Source: Sphingobium sp.
GTDB lineage: Bacteria > Pseudomonadota > Alphaproteobacteria > Sphingomonadales > Sphingomonadaceae
Length of the DNA: 35,069 nucleotides
Reading direction: 5' to 3'
Assembly (NCBI GenBank): GCA_023266575.1
Contig: JAHFPV010000025.1
Location: 1 to 35,069, forward strand
Shown: in pieces, positions 25,108-32,919 of the stretch
How the letters are laid out: every line of letters starts with the position of its first letter
Numbering within the stretch: position 1 is the first letter of the stretch
Notes under the pieces: generated by a model
Seen by the model: the letters and a program-made list of their open reading frames with translations, nothing else
What the model was told of the DNA's origin: nothing
The model's database searches: none
Made by a program: the position numbers and the translations under genes

Positions 25108-25935
25108 ATGTCGCGCATCCACCTGCACCTCCTGTCGGACTCCACCGGTGAAACGCTGGAGAATATCGCCAAGGCCGCGATCGGCCTGTTCGAAAATGTC
25201 GAGGCGATCCGCCATTTCTGGCCGATGGTGCGATCCGAAGTCCATCTCGACCGGATCATGCAGGAAATCGCCGCCAATCCGGGGCTGGTGCTGTTCACCC
25301 TGACCAACCATGTGTTGCGGCGGCGGCTGGAAACCCGCTGCCGGGCGCTGGGCCTGCCCCATGTCGCCGCGCTCGACAGTGTAGCCGACGCGCTGTCCAA
25401 CATATTGGGGCAGGAAACCCGGACCCGGCCGGGGCGTAAGCATATTCTCGACGAAGCCTATTTCGCCCGGATCGAGGCGATCCAGTTCACCATCGCCCAT
25501 GATGATGGCGTGGGCCATGAAAATTGGGAAGAGGCCGATATCGTGCTGGCGGGCGTGTCGCGCGCGTCCAAGACGCCGACGTCGATCTACCTCGCCAATC
25601 GTGGGTATAAGACCGCCAATATCCCGCTGGTGCCGGAATCGCCGCCGCCAAAAAGCCTCTATAGCCTGAAACATCCGATGATCGTCGGCCTGACCGTCAG
25701 CCCCGACCGGCTGATCCAGATAAGGCGCAACCGGCTGCTCTCGCTCAATCAGGCGCCGGAGACGGCCTATGTCGACAATGAAAAGGTGCAAGAGGAGCTG
25801 GCTTTCGCCCGGCGGATGTTTGCCGATCATGGCTGGCCGGTGATCGACATGACCCGCCGGTCGATTGAGGAAGCCGCCGCGGCGATCATCAACCTGTTCA
25901 ACGACCATGTTCTGGGTGAAGGGGCGGCATCATGA
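25108..25935 (+). CDS. PPDK/PEP synthetase regulatory protein (DUF299 kinase-phosphotransferase)
   Basis: This 275-residue protein has the family N-terminus RIHLHLLSDSTGETLENIAKAA and the P-loop-like motif GVSRASKTPTSIYLANRG. The family (PpsR or PDRP) reversibly inactivates phosphoenolpyruvate synthase or pyruvate,phosphate dikinase by ADP-dependent phosphorylation and phosphate-dependent release, so it sets carbon flow between pyruvate and PEP. Which enzyme is the target here is unknown, so no symbol is given. The frame extends to 25024, but the ATG at 25108 with GGGG before it starts the conserved domain. It is the first gene to the right of the origin; maf overlaps its end by four bases. 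Confidence 0.9.
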   Translation: MSRIHLHLLSDSTGETLENIAKAAIGLFENVEAIRHFWPMVRSEVHLDRIMQEIAANPGLVLFTLTNHVLRRRLETRCRALGLPHVAALDSVADALSNILGQETRTRPGRKHILDEAYFARIEAIQFTIAHDDGVGHENWEEADIVLAGVSRASKTPTSIYLANRGYKTANIPLVPESPPPKSLYSLKHPMIVGLTVSPDRLIQIRRNRLLSLNQAPETAYVDNEKVQEELAFARRMFADHGWPVIDMTRRSIEEAAAAIINLFNDHVLGEGAAS

Positions 25936-26525
25936 TCGTGCTGGCATCGCAAAGCGCCAGTCGTCGGGCGCTGCTGGAGGCGGCGCATGTGCCGTTCGAG
26001 GCGCTGTCGCCCGGCGTGGATGAGGAAGCGGCCAAGGACGCCTTGCGCGCCGACGGGCTGGATGCGCGGGCGCTGGCGGATGCGCTGGCGGAGTTGAAGG
26101 CGCTCAAGGTTTCGCGCCGGGTGCCGGGCGGGCTGGTGCTGGGGTGCGACCAGACGCTGAGCCTGGATGATGGCAGCATGATCGACAAGGCGGTCGACCG
26201 GGCGGACGCGGCGCGGATACTGCGATTGCTGTCGGGGCGGGTGCATCATCTGCATAGCGCGGCGGTGATCGTGTTGAATGGCGAACCGATCTGGCGCCAT
26301 GTCGAGCGGGTGCGGATGACGGTTCGGTCCCTGAGCGATGGCTTTATCGACACCTATCTGGATGGCGACTGGGACGAATGTCGCTGGTGCGTGGGTTGCT
26401 ACCGGATCGAGGGGCCGGGCGCGCAATTGTTCAGCAAGGTCGAGGGCAGCCAGTTTGCAATTCAGGGTCTGCCGCTGCTGCCGCTGCTTGACTTTCTGCG
26501 CGTGCGCGGCGTTTTGGCGGCATGA
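25932..26525 (+). CDS. maf: Maf-family nucleoside triphosphate pyrophosphatase
   Basis: This 197-residue protein has the Maf signature at its N-terminus (IVLASQSASRRALLEAA), the central VLGCDQTLSLDDG, and SKVEGSQFAIQGLPLLPLL near the end. Maf enzymes hydrolyse non-canonical or methylated nucleotides (dTTP/UTP or m7GTP types) and are linked to cleansing of the nucleotide pool and septation. Substrate type cannot be fixed with certainty. It is coupled to both neighbours by four-base ATGA overlaps, as in the Caulobacter origin cluster. Confidence 0.9.
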   Translation: MIVLASQSASRRALLEAAHVPFEALSPGVDEEAAKDALRADGLDARALADALAELKALKVSRRVPGGLVLGCDQTLSLDDGSMIDKAVDRADAARILRLLSGRVHHLHSAAVIVLNGEPIWRHVERVRMTVRSLSDGFIDTYLDGDWDECRWCVGCYRIEGPGAQLFSKVEGSQFAIQGLPLLPLLDFLRVRGVLAA

Positions 26526-27346
26526 CCGACACGCTCCCTTATGCTGAAGTGATTGGCGATCCGATCGCCCATAGCAAATCGCCGCTCATTCATAATTTCT
26601 GGCTGAAAGCGCTGGATATCGAGGCGGAATATCGCAAGACTCATGTGACGGCTGAGGGGCTGTCCAGCTATTTCCTGCAACGGCGCGCCGATCCCGACTG
26701 GCTGGGCTGCAATGTCACCATTCCGCACAAGATGGCGGTGATGGATTATACCGACGATCCGGGCGGGGTGCGCACGCGGATCGGGGCGATGAACACCATC
26801 GCCAGCGAAACCGGCGGGCCGCTGATCGGCACCAACACTGATGCGGGTGGCTTCCTCCAGCCTCTGCTGCGCGACAAATGGAAGGGGCAAAGGGCCGTCC
26901 TGATCGGCGCGGGTGGCGCGGCGCGGGCGATCCTGTTCGCGCTATCGAGCCTGGGCGTGCCGGATATTACGATCATGGTGCGCGATGTCGCCAAGGGGCA
27001 GGCGCTGCTCGATCGGGCTGGGGTGAAGGGACGAGTCATCAGCCTGACCGACCCGCTGCCGGCCTGCGACCTGCTGGTCAACAGCACGTCGCTGGGCATG
27101 GTGGGTCAGCCGGTGCTGGACCTTGACCTTGCCCCCCTGCCCGCCAGCGCGACCGTCTATGACATTGTCTATGCGCCGCTGGAGACCGATTTGCTGAAAG
27201 CCGCGCGGGCGCGGGGTCTCAAGACGCTCGACGGTCTGGAGATGCTGATCGGGCAGGCGGCGCTGGCGTTCGATATTTTCTTCGATGCGCAGGCGCCGCG
27301 TGAGCTGGACGCGGATTTGCGCGCGTTGCTGCTGGCGGCGGACTGA
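26522..27346 (+). CDS. aroE: Shikimate dehydrogenase AroE
   Basis: This 274-residue NADPH-dependent enzyme reduces 3-dehydroshikimate in aromatic amino acid synthesis. Substrate-binding motifs are IGDPIAHSKSPLIHNFW, NVTIPHK with catalytic K70, and NTDAGG with D107; the nucleotide-binding loop is GAGGAARAI, and the C-terminal GLEMLIGQAALAF is typical. The ATG at 26522 overlaps the maf stop by four bases. Length fits the family. It lies third in the run from the origin, as in Caulobacter. Confidence 0.95.
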   Translation: MTDTLPYAEVIGDPIAHSKSPLIHNFWLKALDIEAEYRKTHVTAEGLSSYFLQRRADPDWLGCNVTIPHKMAVMDYTDDPGGVRTRIGAMNTIASETGGPLIGTNTDAGGFLQPLLRDKWKGQRAVLIGAGGAARAILFALSSLGVPDITIMVRDVAKGQALLDRAGVKGRVISLTDPLPACDLLVNSTSLGMVGQPVLDLDLAPLPASATVYDIVYAPLETDLLKAARARGLKTLDGLEMLIGQAALAFDIFFDAQAPRELDADLRALLLAAD

Positions 27347-27357
27347 CGGGCAGCCCC

Positions 27358-27951
27358 ATGAAGATTTATGGCCTGACCGGATCGATCGGCATGGGCAAGT
27401 CGGCGGTGGCGGCGATGTTCCGGCGTGAGGGCGTACCATTATTCGATGCCGATGCGGAGGTGCATCGGTTGCAGGGGCCGGGCGGCGCGCTGATCCCGGC
27501 GATCGAGGCGCGCTTTCCCGGCGCCACCGGACCCAGGGGGGTGGACCGGGCGAAGCTGGGCGCGGCGGTCTTTGGCCATCCCCATGAATTGCGGGCGCTC
27601 GAAGCCATCGTCCATCCGGCGGTGCAGGCGGCGCGGCGCGTTTTCCTGCGGCGGCACCGCTCGCGGCGCTTTGTGATTCTCGACATTCCGCTGCTGTTCG
27701 AAACGCATGGGCAAAAGCGGCTGGCGGGCGTGATCGTCGTCACTGCGCCGGCGTGGAAACAGCGCAAGCGGGTGCTGGCGCGGCCGGGGATGACACCCGC
27801 CAAGTTCCGCCGAATCGTCCATCTCCAGACCCCGGACGCGGAAAAAAGGCGGCGGGCCGATCATATCATCCACACCGGCACCACTTTCACCCAGACCCGC
27901 GCGCAGGTGCGGCGTCTCGTCGCTTGCCTTGGCGCAAAGATGGGTCGATAA
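27358..27951 (+). CDS. coaE: Dephospho-CoA kinase CoaE
   Basis: This 197-residue P-loop kinase phosphorylates dephospho-CoA in the last step of CoA synthesis. It has Walker A GLTGSIGMGKSAVAAMF (K14, S15), the substrate motif PLFDADAEVHRL, and the lid and partner motifs VILDIPLLFET and VVTAPAWKQRKRVLAR. The ATG at 27358 is 11 bases after aroE. Length is normal. The start is clear because the P-loop begins within the first eight residues. Confidence 0.95.
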   Translation: MKIYGLTGSIGMGKSAVAAMFRREGVPLFDADAEVHRLQGPGGALIPAIEARFPGATGPRGVDRAKLGAAVFGHPHELRALEAIVHPAVQAARRVFLRRHRSRRFVILDIPLLFETHGQKRLAGVIVVTAPAWKQRKRVLARPGMTPAKFRRIVHLQTPDAEKRRRADHIIHTGTTFTQTRAQVRRLVACLGAKMGR

Positions 27952-27971
27952 GGGTTTGCCCAAGAGTCGAT

Positions 27972-28685
27972 ATGAAGAGGGCGATGCGCGAGATTATTTT
28001 CGATACCGAAACGACCGGATTCGATCCGGCATCCGGCGACCGACTGGTCGAGATCGGCTGCATCGAACTGATCAATCGCGTGCCGAGCGGCCGCACCTTC
28101 CATGCCTATTATAACCCGCAGCGCGACATGCCCGCCGCAGCGGAGGCGGTGCATGGCCTGTCGTCGATTTTCCTGAAGGACAAGCCGCTGTTTGCCAGCG
28201 GCGTCGATGATCTGCTCGCCTTTCTGGAGGACAGCCCGCTGGTCGCGCATAATGCGCGCTTCGATTTCGGCTTCCTCAACCATGAATTGCGGCTGTGCGG
28301 CCGCGCCGATGTGTCGATGACGCGGATGATCGACACGGTGGCGATCGCACGGACGCTGCATCCGGGCGCCAAGCACAGCCTGGACGCGCTCTGCACCCGC
28401 TACGGCATCGATCGCAGCCATCGCATCAAGCATGGCGCGCTGCTCGACGCCGAATTGCTGGCGCAGCTTTACATCGAACTGACCGGCGGCCGTCAGATCG
28501 GCTTGGGTCTTGCACAGGAGGAGGAAAAAGCAGCCACAGACGGGGAACTTGGCGCTGGCGCCATGGTTCGCCCTGTTCGTCCCGCGCGCGTTTTTGCAGC
28601 GAGCGCGGCGGAGCTGGAACGGCATGGCAGGTTCATTGCGACCCTGGACAAGCCGATCTGGCTGGAGGAGGCGCAGACGGGCTGA
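27972..28685 (+). CDS. dnaQ: DNA polymerase III epsilon subunit DnaQ (3'-5' exonuclease)
   Basis: From the ATG at 27972 the protein is 237 residues. It has the DEDDh exonuclease motifs: Exo I IIFDTETTGFDP (D11, E13), Exo II VAHNARFDFGFLNHE and Exo III KHGALLDAELLAQLYIEL. A C-terminal segment (about 190-237) would bind the alpha subunit. It proofreads for the replicative polymerase. The open frame extends about 220 bases upstream through coaE, but that part is a shadow; the next in-frame ATG (27984) is an alternative start. It closes the origin-proximal cluster. Confidence 0.93.
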   Translation: MKRAMREIIFDTETTGFDPASGDRLVEIGCIELINRVPSGRTFHAYYNPQRDMPAAAEAVHGLSSIFLKDKPLFASGVDDLLAFLEDSPLVAHNARFDFGFLNHELRLCGRADVSMTRMIDTVAIARTLHPGAKHSLDALCTRYGIDRSHRIKHGALLDAELLAQLYIELTGGRQIGLGLAQEEEKAATDGELGAGAMVRPVRPARVFAASAAELERHGRFIATLDKPIWLEEAQTG

Positions 28686-28761
28686 CAAAAACGGTCCGTG
28701 TCCGTGCCTCCAGGTCATCCGGGCCGCTTCCTGCGACCCGGCAAGAATAAGGAGAAGGCAT

Positions 28762-29370
28762 ATGGATATTCGTGTTTCCGGGCATCAGGTCGACACGGGC
28801 GATGCGCTCAAGCAGCATGTCGCCGACCGCATGGAGGCGATGGCCGAGAAATATTTTTCCCGCACGATTTCGGCCCATGTGACCTTTCGACCCGCGCCGC
28901 ACGGCGCCTTCCACTGCGACATCGTCTGTCATGTCATGACTGGCCTGATCCTGAAAGGAGCAGGCGAGGCGCAGGAGGCGCATCCGTCCTTCGACCAGGC
29001 GGCGGACCGGATCGAAAAGCAGCTGCGCCGCTATATGCGCCGTCTGAAGGACCGGCACAGCCAGGCGACCGCGGCGGAGGCGCAGCGGGTCAGCAGCTTC
29101 AGCGTCGATGATATTGACGGGGCGGGCTACACCATTTTCGCCTCGCCCGTGGACGAGCATGAGGAGGTGATCGAGGATTCGCCGCTGATCGTCGCGGAAA
29201 CCCGCGTCGATATCCCCGAAGCCAGCGTGTCCGACGCGGTCATGATGCTCGACCTGCGCAACACCAATGCGCTGCTGTTCGTCAATGCCGGGACCGCGGC
29301 CTATAATATGGTCTATCGTCGCCATGACGGTACGATCGGTTGGGTCGAACCGCGTTTGGCGGCGAGCTGA
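28762..29370 (+). CDS. hpf: Ribosome hibernation-promoting factor, long form (HPF/RaiA)
   Basis: This 202-residue protein has an N-terminal ribosome-binding S30AE domain (MDIRVSGHQVDTGDALKQHV, about 1-100), a linker and the C-terminal dimerisation domain (SVSDAVMMLDLRNTNALLF ... AYNMVYRRHDGTIGWVEP), which defines the long form that alone makes 100S ribosome dimers in stationary phase. The ATG at 28762 follows AAGGAGAAGG. Upstream in-frame codons belong to a shadow of dnaQ. It is followed by ptsN, recalling the rpoN-hpf-ptsN order of other proteobacteria, but rpoN is not in this window. Confidence 0.93.
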   Translation: MDIRVSGHQVDTGDALKQHVADRMEAMAEKYFSRTISAHVTFRPAPHGAFHCDIVCHVMTGLILKGAGEAQEAHPSFDQAADRIEKQLRRYMRRLKDRHSQATAAEAQRVSSFSVDDIDGAGYTIFASPVDEHEEVIEDSPLIVAETRVDIPEASVSDAVMMLDLRNTNALLFVNAGTAAYNMVYRRHDGTIGWVEPRLAAS

Positions 29371-29389
29371 ACCGGGCCATCCGCCATGG

Positions 29390-29419
29390 GCCGCCTGTTG
29401 ACCTGATGGTGCAGGCGGC
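29390..29419 (+). terminator. Possible hairpin terminator after hpf
   Basis: GCCGCCTG (29390-29397) and CAGGCGGC (29412-29419) form a perfect eight-base stem with a 14-base loop, 20 bases after the hpf stop. Only TTATG follows, so there is no real T-run; it may be a weak terminator or mRNA 3' end structure. Confidence 0.35.
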
Positions 29420-29501
29420 TTATGGGGCCGGGCTTTATATTCCCCGATCGCCGCGCATCTAGACCCCAGGCTGGGCGCGGCTCGGCTGGTTCGGACAGAC
29501 C

Positions 29502-29969
29502 ATGGTTGATTTCCACGACATCGTTTCAGCGGACGCGCTCGCCACGGGCCTTTCGGTGAACGGCAAGAAGCAGTTGTTCCAGAAGATCGCGGCGCTGGCG
29601 TCCTGCGCCTATGGGCTGGACGCCGACGAGGTTGGCGACGCTCTGTTCGAGCGGGAGCGGCTGGGTTCGACCGGCTTTGGCGGCGGTGTCGCCATTCCAC
29701 ATGCCAAGATTGCCGGGCTGGAACGGATGTGCGGCATGGTCGTGCTGCTCGATCCGCCGGTGCCGTTCGATGCGGTCGATGATGCGCCGGTCGATATCGT
29801 CTTTGCCCTGCTTTCGCCGGTGGATAGCGGCGCGGAACATCTCAAGACATTGGCGCGGGTATCGCGTTATCTGCGCGACGAAAATCAGGTCGTGCGGTTG
29901 CGCGGGGCCAAGTCTGCCGCCGCGCTCCACGCGCTGCTGGCCGGTGGCGGGGCGCGTGACGCTGCCTGA
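29502..29969 (+). CDS. ptsN: PTS IIA-like nitrogen-regulatory protein PtsN (EIIA-Ntr)
   Basis: This 155-residue protein has the PTS EIIA type-2 fold with phospho-acceptor H67 in GGGVAIPHAKIAGL, preceded by RERLGSTGFG. EIIA-Ntr receives phosphate through PtsP and NPr and regulates potassium transport and sensor kinases, nitrogen metabolism and stress responses; in E. coli its unphosphorylated form acts on KdpD and TrkA. The presence of a complete kdp operon in the same window is notable but not proof of a link. The ATG at 29502 gives full length. It overlaps the next gene by 14 bases. Confidence 0.92.
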   Translation: MVDFHDIVSADALATGLSVNGKKQLFQKIAALASCAYGLDADEVGDALFERERLGSTGFGGGVAIPHAKIAGLERMCGMVVLLDPPVPFDAVDDAPVDIVFALLSPVDSGAEHLKTLARVSRYLRDENQVVRLRGAKSAAALHALLAGGGARDAA

Positions 29970-30426
29970 GACAGGCGCGCCCGCCAGCGGCGAGGCCGCG
30001 CATTTCCGTGCGCTGGAAAATCTCTATCGCTCCGCGCCGATCAACCGGCTGTTCCGATCGGAGATTGCGATTCAGGAGCCGGGCCGCTGCGTCATCGATT
30101 TCGATGTGGATGAAAGCCAGTTCCACGCCGCCGGTGCCGTCCATGGCACCGTCTATTTCAAGATGCTGGACGATGCGGCCTTTTATGCGGCCAACAGCCT
30201 GGTCAGCGACCGATTCCTGCTGACCACCGCCTTCAACCTGCTGTTCACCCGGCCGATCGCGCCGGGCCGGATTCGCGCCGAGGGGCGCTGGATCAGCGGC
30301 AAGCGCCGCGTTTATGTGGCCGAGGCGAGTCTGGTCGATTCGGACGGCGAGGAAGTCGGGCGCGGCACCGGCACCTTCATGCGGTCGCAATTCCCCCTGT
30401 CATCGCTGCCGGGATATGGTGGCTGA
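29956..30426 (+). CDS. PaaI-family hot-dog thioesterase
   Basis: From the GTG at 29956 the protein is 156 residues. The hot-dog core includes VHGTVYFKMLDDAAFYAANSL, in which the helix following HG carries the catalytic acidic residue, and the strands FLLTTAFNLLFTRPIAPGRIRAEGRW. PaaI-type enzymes hydrolyse acyl-CoA thioesters. No ATG is available in front of the domain; GTG 29956 overlaps ptsN by 14 bases and is the best start. The substrate is unknown. It continues the hpf-ptsN transcription unit and overlaps the DUF1491 gene. Confidence 0.8.
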   Translation: MTLPETGAPASGEAAHFRALENLYRSAPINRLFRSEIAIQEPGRCVIDFDVDESQFHAAGAVHGTVYFKMLDDAAFYAANSLVSDRFLLTTAFNLLFTRPIAPGRIRAEGRWISGKRRVYVAEASLVDSDGEEVGRGTGTFMRSQFPLSSLPGYGG

Positions 30427-30769
30427 GTCGCAGGACAATGCGCGGCTGACCAGTGCGATTCTGGTCAACGCGCTGGTGCGGCGGACCAACGCGGCGGGCG
30501 GCTTTGCCATGGTGCTGGTCAAGGGCGACGCGACCAGCGGCGTCATACTCATACAAGCGCTTGAAAAGGGGAAGGAAACCGGATTGTTCGAACGGGTATC
30601 GAACTTTGCCGGGGGTCATGCGTTGATGCGCTGTGGACCTTCCCCGGAGGATGGGCCGGAGGCGCTTGCCACCTATGTGGCGCGCCGGCGCAGATCGGAC
30701 CCCGATCTGTGGATCGTTGAACTCGATATCCCGGAAGCAGAACGGTTTGCCGCTGAAACGATCTGCTGA
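30416..30769 (+). CDS. DUF1491-family protein
   Basis: This 117-residue protein shows the DUF1491 pattern: RLTSAILVNALVRRTNAAGGFAMVLVKGDATSG, a middle region of charged and aromatic residues, and the near-terminal RRSDPDLWIVELDIPEAERF. The family is small, alphaproteobacterial and of unknown function. Two starts are possible, ATG 30416 and GTG 30419; ATG is taken. It overlaps the thioesterase gene by 11 bases, so the two are probably translated together. No catalytic motif is evident. Confidence 0.8.
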   Translation: MVAESQDNARLTSAILVNALVRRTNAAGGFAMVLVKGDATSGVILIQALEKGKETGLFERVSNFAGGHALMRCGPSPEDGPEALATYVARRRRSDPDLWIVELDIPEAERFAAETIC

Positions 30770-30945
30770 TCGTTGACATAGTGCAATGGTCCGTGCAGAG
30801 GCGCGCCCACGCTGAACGCGCAGGTTGCTGCATTCGTCCAAGGGGGGTGAATGTTGTAAACACGCAGACGGGGGGCGGCCCAACGTCAGGGAATATGTGT
30901 TAAAAACGACGTTTAAGGCCAAGAACCGCACGTTTTTGAGTAGTA

Positions 30946-31617
30946 ATGAGTTTTCGTCTGAGAGCCGCGATCATCGTGGCATTTGCACTGTCCGCCACAG
31001 CGGCAGTGACCGCTTCCGACATGTCGATCGCCGGTGAGTCGGTCCAGTCGGTAGCCTCCCTGTCCAGGGACAATGCGCTGATTCCAGCGCCTGCGGTCGC
31101 CCAAAAGCCCGCCATCACTTTTGCCGCGCCGCGCGAAATCGTGCAGCCGCTGGCTTCGGCCTCCAAGGCCGACCTCACTTATTCTCCCGAATCCGACGTC
31201 CAGGCGAGCAGCCTGTCCGCGCTGGTTGCCGCCCATGGCGACGCAGAAGCCGTGGACGGCGACATGAAGTGCCTGGCCGGAGCGGTCTATTTCGAATCCA
31301 AGGGCGAAAGCCTGGAAGGCCAGCTGGCCGTGGCACGGGTGATCATCAACCGCGCCAAGTCTGGTCGCTTTGCCGACAGCCTGTGCGGCGTCGTTTATCA
31401 GCCCAGCCAGTTCAGCTTCGTGCGTGGCCACGGGATGCCGCCGATCCGCATCGACAGCCGCAGCTGGCGCGAAGCCGTCGCCATCGCCCAGATCGCGATG
31501 AACGACAGCTGGAACAGCCCGGCCGAAGGCGCGCTTTTCTTCCACGCCCGCCGCGTTTCGCCGGGTTGGGGCAAGGCCAAGCTGGCGATGATCGACAATC
31601 ATATCTTCTATCGTTGA
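30946..31617 (+). CDS. Secreted cell-wall hydrolase (SleB/Hydrolase_2 family)
   Basis: This 223-residue protein has an N-terminal signal peptide (RLRAAIIVAFALSATAAVTA, cleavage near 24), a low-complexity Ser/Ala/Pro linker (about 25-100) and a C-terminal hydrolase domain with CLAGAVYFESKGESLEGQ and the following VARVIINRAKSGRF, typical of SleB-type peptidoglycan hydrolases (lytic transglycosylase-like, catalytic Glu in the YFES motif). It probably remodels septal or side-wall peptidoglycan in the periplasm. A TTGACA (30773-30778) lies in the 176-base upstream gap, but no matching -10 box was seen. Two terminators follow. Confidence 0.87.
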   Translation: MSFRLRAAIIVAFALSATAAVTASDMSIAGESVQSVASLSRDNALIPAPAVAQKPAITFAAPREIVQPLASASKADLTYSPESDVQASSLSALVAAHGDAEAVDGDMKCLAGAVYFESKGESLEGQLAVARVIINRAKSGRFADSLCGVVYQPSQFSFVRGHGMPPIRIDSRSWREAVAIAQIAMNDSWNSPAEGALFFHARRVSPGWGKAKLAMIDNHIFYR

Positions 31618-31623
31618 GAGACG

Positions 31624-31647
31624 GCGCGCGATTGGCGCGCATCTTTT
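31624..31647 (+). terminator. Hairpin immediately after the cell-wall hydrolase gene
   Basis: GCGCGC (31624-31629) and GCGCGC (31635-31640), with loop GATTG, are followed by ATCTTTT. It lies six bases after the stop codon and fits an intrinsic terminator. Confidence 0.5.
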
Positions 31648-31660
31648 GGGGTGGATCATG

Positions 31661-31701
31661 AAAAGGCCGATTTGGTGTTTACCGAATCGGCCTTTTCTTT
31701 T
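31661..31701 (+). terminator. Strong bidirectional terminator
   Basis: AAAAGGCCGATT (31661-31672) and AATCGGCCTTTT (31685-31696) form a perfect 12-base stem whose loop extends by GGT/ACC; CTTTTG follows. The A-rich 5' arm and T-rich 3' arm allow termination in both directions. It separates the cell-wall hydrolase gene from mmcB. Confidence 0.85.
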
Positions 31702-31728
31702 GTTCCCGACCTGTTCTAAAGTCGCGCC

Positions 31729-32223
31729 ATGAGTAGCGCTCCTATCGAAAGTTGTTCCCCGTTGACCGACGGCACCGCGCTGGCGGTGGCGCGGGGGACG
31801 TTGCGGCTGTTTTTCCGCCATGACATGAGCGGCATATTGGAAGTGCCGCTGCCCAATGGGCGGCGTGCCGACATTATGGCGATCGACGGGGCAGGGCGGC
31901 TGACGATCGTGGAGATCAAGTGCAGCCGCGCGGATTTGCTGGGCGACATGAAGTGGCCCGACTATTTCGACTATTGCGATCGCTATTATTGGGCGGTGCC
32001 GATGGGGTTCGACCTGTCGCTGTTCGATAGTGAAGCACTATGGCCCGCGCGCACCGGGCTGATCGTTGCGGATCAATATGACGCCGAACTGGTCCGCCCC
32101 GCGCCGATCGAGCCATTGGCTGCGGCCCGGCGCAAAGCGGAGACGTTACGCTTTGCCCGGCGCGCGGCGCGGCGGCTGACCGCGATCAGCGACCCTGATC
32201 ATGCGGCGGAGATCGGGTGGTAG
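31729..32223 (+). CDS. mmcB: MmcB-family DNA-repair protein
   Basis: This 164-residue protein matches MmcB (DUF1052), an alphaproteobacterial protein required for mitomycin C resistance in Caulobacter. It has a PD-(D/E)xK-like nuclease core: RRADIMAID (D48) followed by LTIVEIKCSRADLL (E62, K64) and KWPDYFDYCDRYYWAVP. It is therefore predicted to be a DNA-processing nuclease in crosslink or SOS repair. The ATG at 31729 follows the bidirectional terminator by about 30 bases, so it has its own promoter. Full length, no defects. Confidence 0.88.
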   Translation: MSSAPIESCSPLTDGTALAVARGTLRLFFRHDMSGILEVPLPNGRRADIMAIDGAGRLTIVEIKCSRADLLGDMKWPDYFDYCDRYYWAVPMGFDLSLFDSEALWPARTGLIVADQYDAELVRPAPIEPLAAARRKAETLRFARRAARRLTAISDPDHAAEIGW

Positions 32224-32236
32224 GGGGCGTTTTGCC

Positions 32237-32866
32237 TCAGAACACCGGACCCTGCACCGGTCCCTTGGGTGCGGTGCTGGTCTTGGCGGCGGCGAGGGCT
32301 TCGGTGAGGCCGGGGGTGCGGTTGTCGCGGTTGGCATAGTCGCGCGCGGACATGCCGGCGATGCTGTCGCGCTTGTCGGGATTGGCGCCCTGCGCCACCA
32401 GCAGCCGGACAAGGCCTAGGTCGCGCAACTGCACCGCACGGATCAGCGGGGTTTCGCCGCTGCCATTGGTCTTGTCGACCTGCGCGCCACGGGCGATCAG
32501 CGTGCGCACGCCTTCCTCGAACCGGCCCTGCACCGCCTTCATCAGCGGGGGATTGCCCGCATTGTCGGCCAGATTGGGGTTGGCCCCCTTGGCCAGCATG
32601 AAGGCCAGCCAGGTGGCGTCGCGCCGCGCGATGACGATGTGCAGCGCGGTTTCGCCGGTCGTGACGTCGCGGCTGTTGACCACAGTGGAGCCGGGCTTTT
32701 GCAGCAGGTCGGTGACCTTCTGCCCGTCGGCATCCTTCACGGCTTTGAGGAAATTATAATTGTCGGAAAATTGCGCCTGCGCCGCGACCGGGGACAGCAG
32801 CGCCAGCGTCAGCGCGGCGGCGCGTCCCAGACCCATCCATGCGCTCAACCCGGTCTTGATCATCAT
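32237..32866 (-). CDS. Exported ankyrin-repeat protein
   Basis: From the ATG at 32866 the protein is 209 residues with a signal peptide (hydrophobic AAALTLALLSPVAAQAQ) and four to five ankyrin repeats, seen as GETALHIVIARRDATWLAFMLAKGANPN, GNPPLMKAVQGRFEEGVRTLIARGAQVD and GETPLIRAVQLRDLGLVRLLVAQGANPD (each split here by length). Ankyrin repeats bind proteins; no enzyme domain is attached. A second ATG three bases on (32863) is equally possible. The frame extends to 33004 without coding signs. It is divergent from the SCO1-type gene by about 50 bases and convergent with mmcB. Confidence 0.82.
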   Translation of the reverse strand: MMIKTGLSAWMGLGRAAALTLALLSPVAAQAQFSDNYNFLKAVKDADGQKVTDLLQKPGSTVVNSRDVTTGETALHIVIARRDATWLAFMLAKGANPNLADNAGNPPLMKAVQGRFEEGVRTLIARGAQVDKTNGSGETPLIRAVQLRDLGLVRLLVAQGANPDKRDSIAGMSARDYANRDNRTPGLTEALAAAKTSTAPKGPVQGPVF

Positions 32867-32919
32867 CTGCCCCGTATCATTTGCAAATCGGCCCATAGCA
32901 AGGCATGGCTGGCGGCACC

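Noticed and set aside
30900-30916. TTAA...TTAA pair before the cell-wall hydrolase gene
   Set aside because: The spacer is nine bases rather than seven, so it does not fit a CtrA site.
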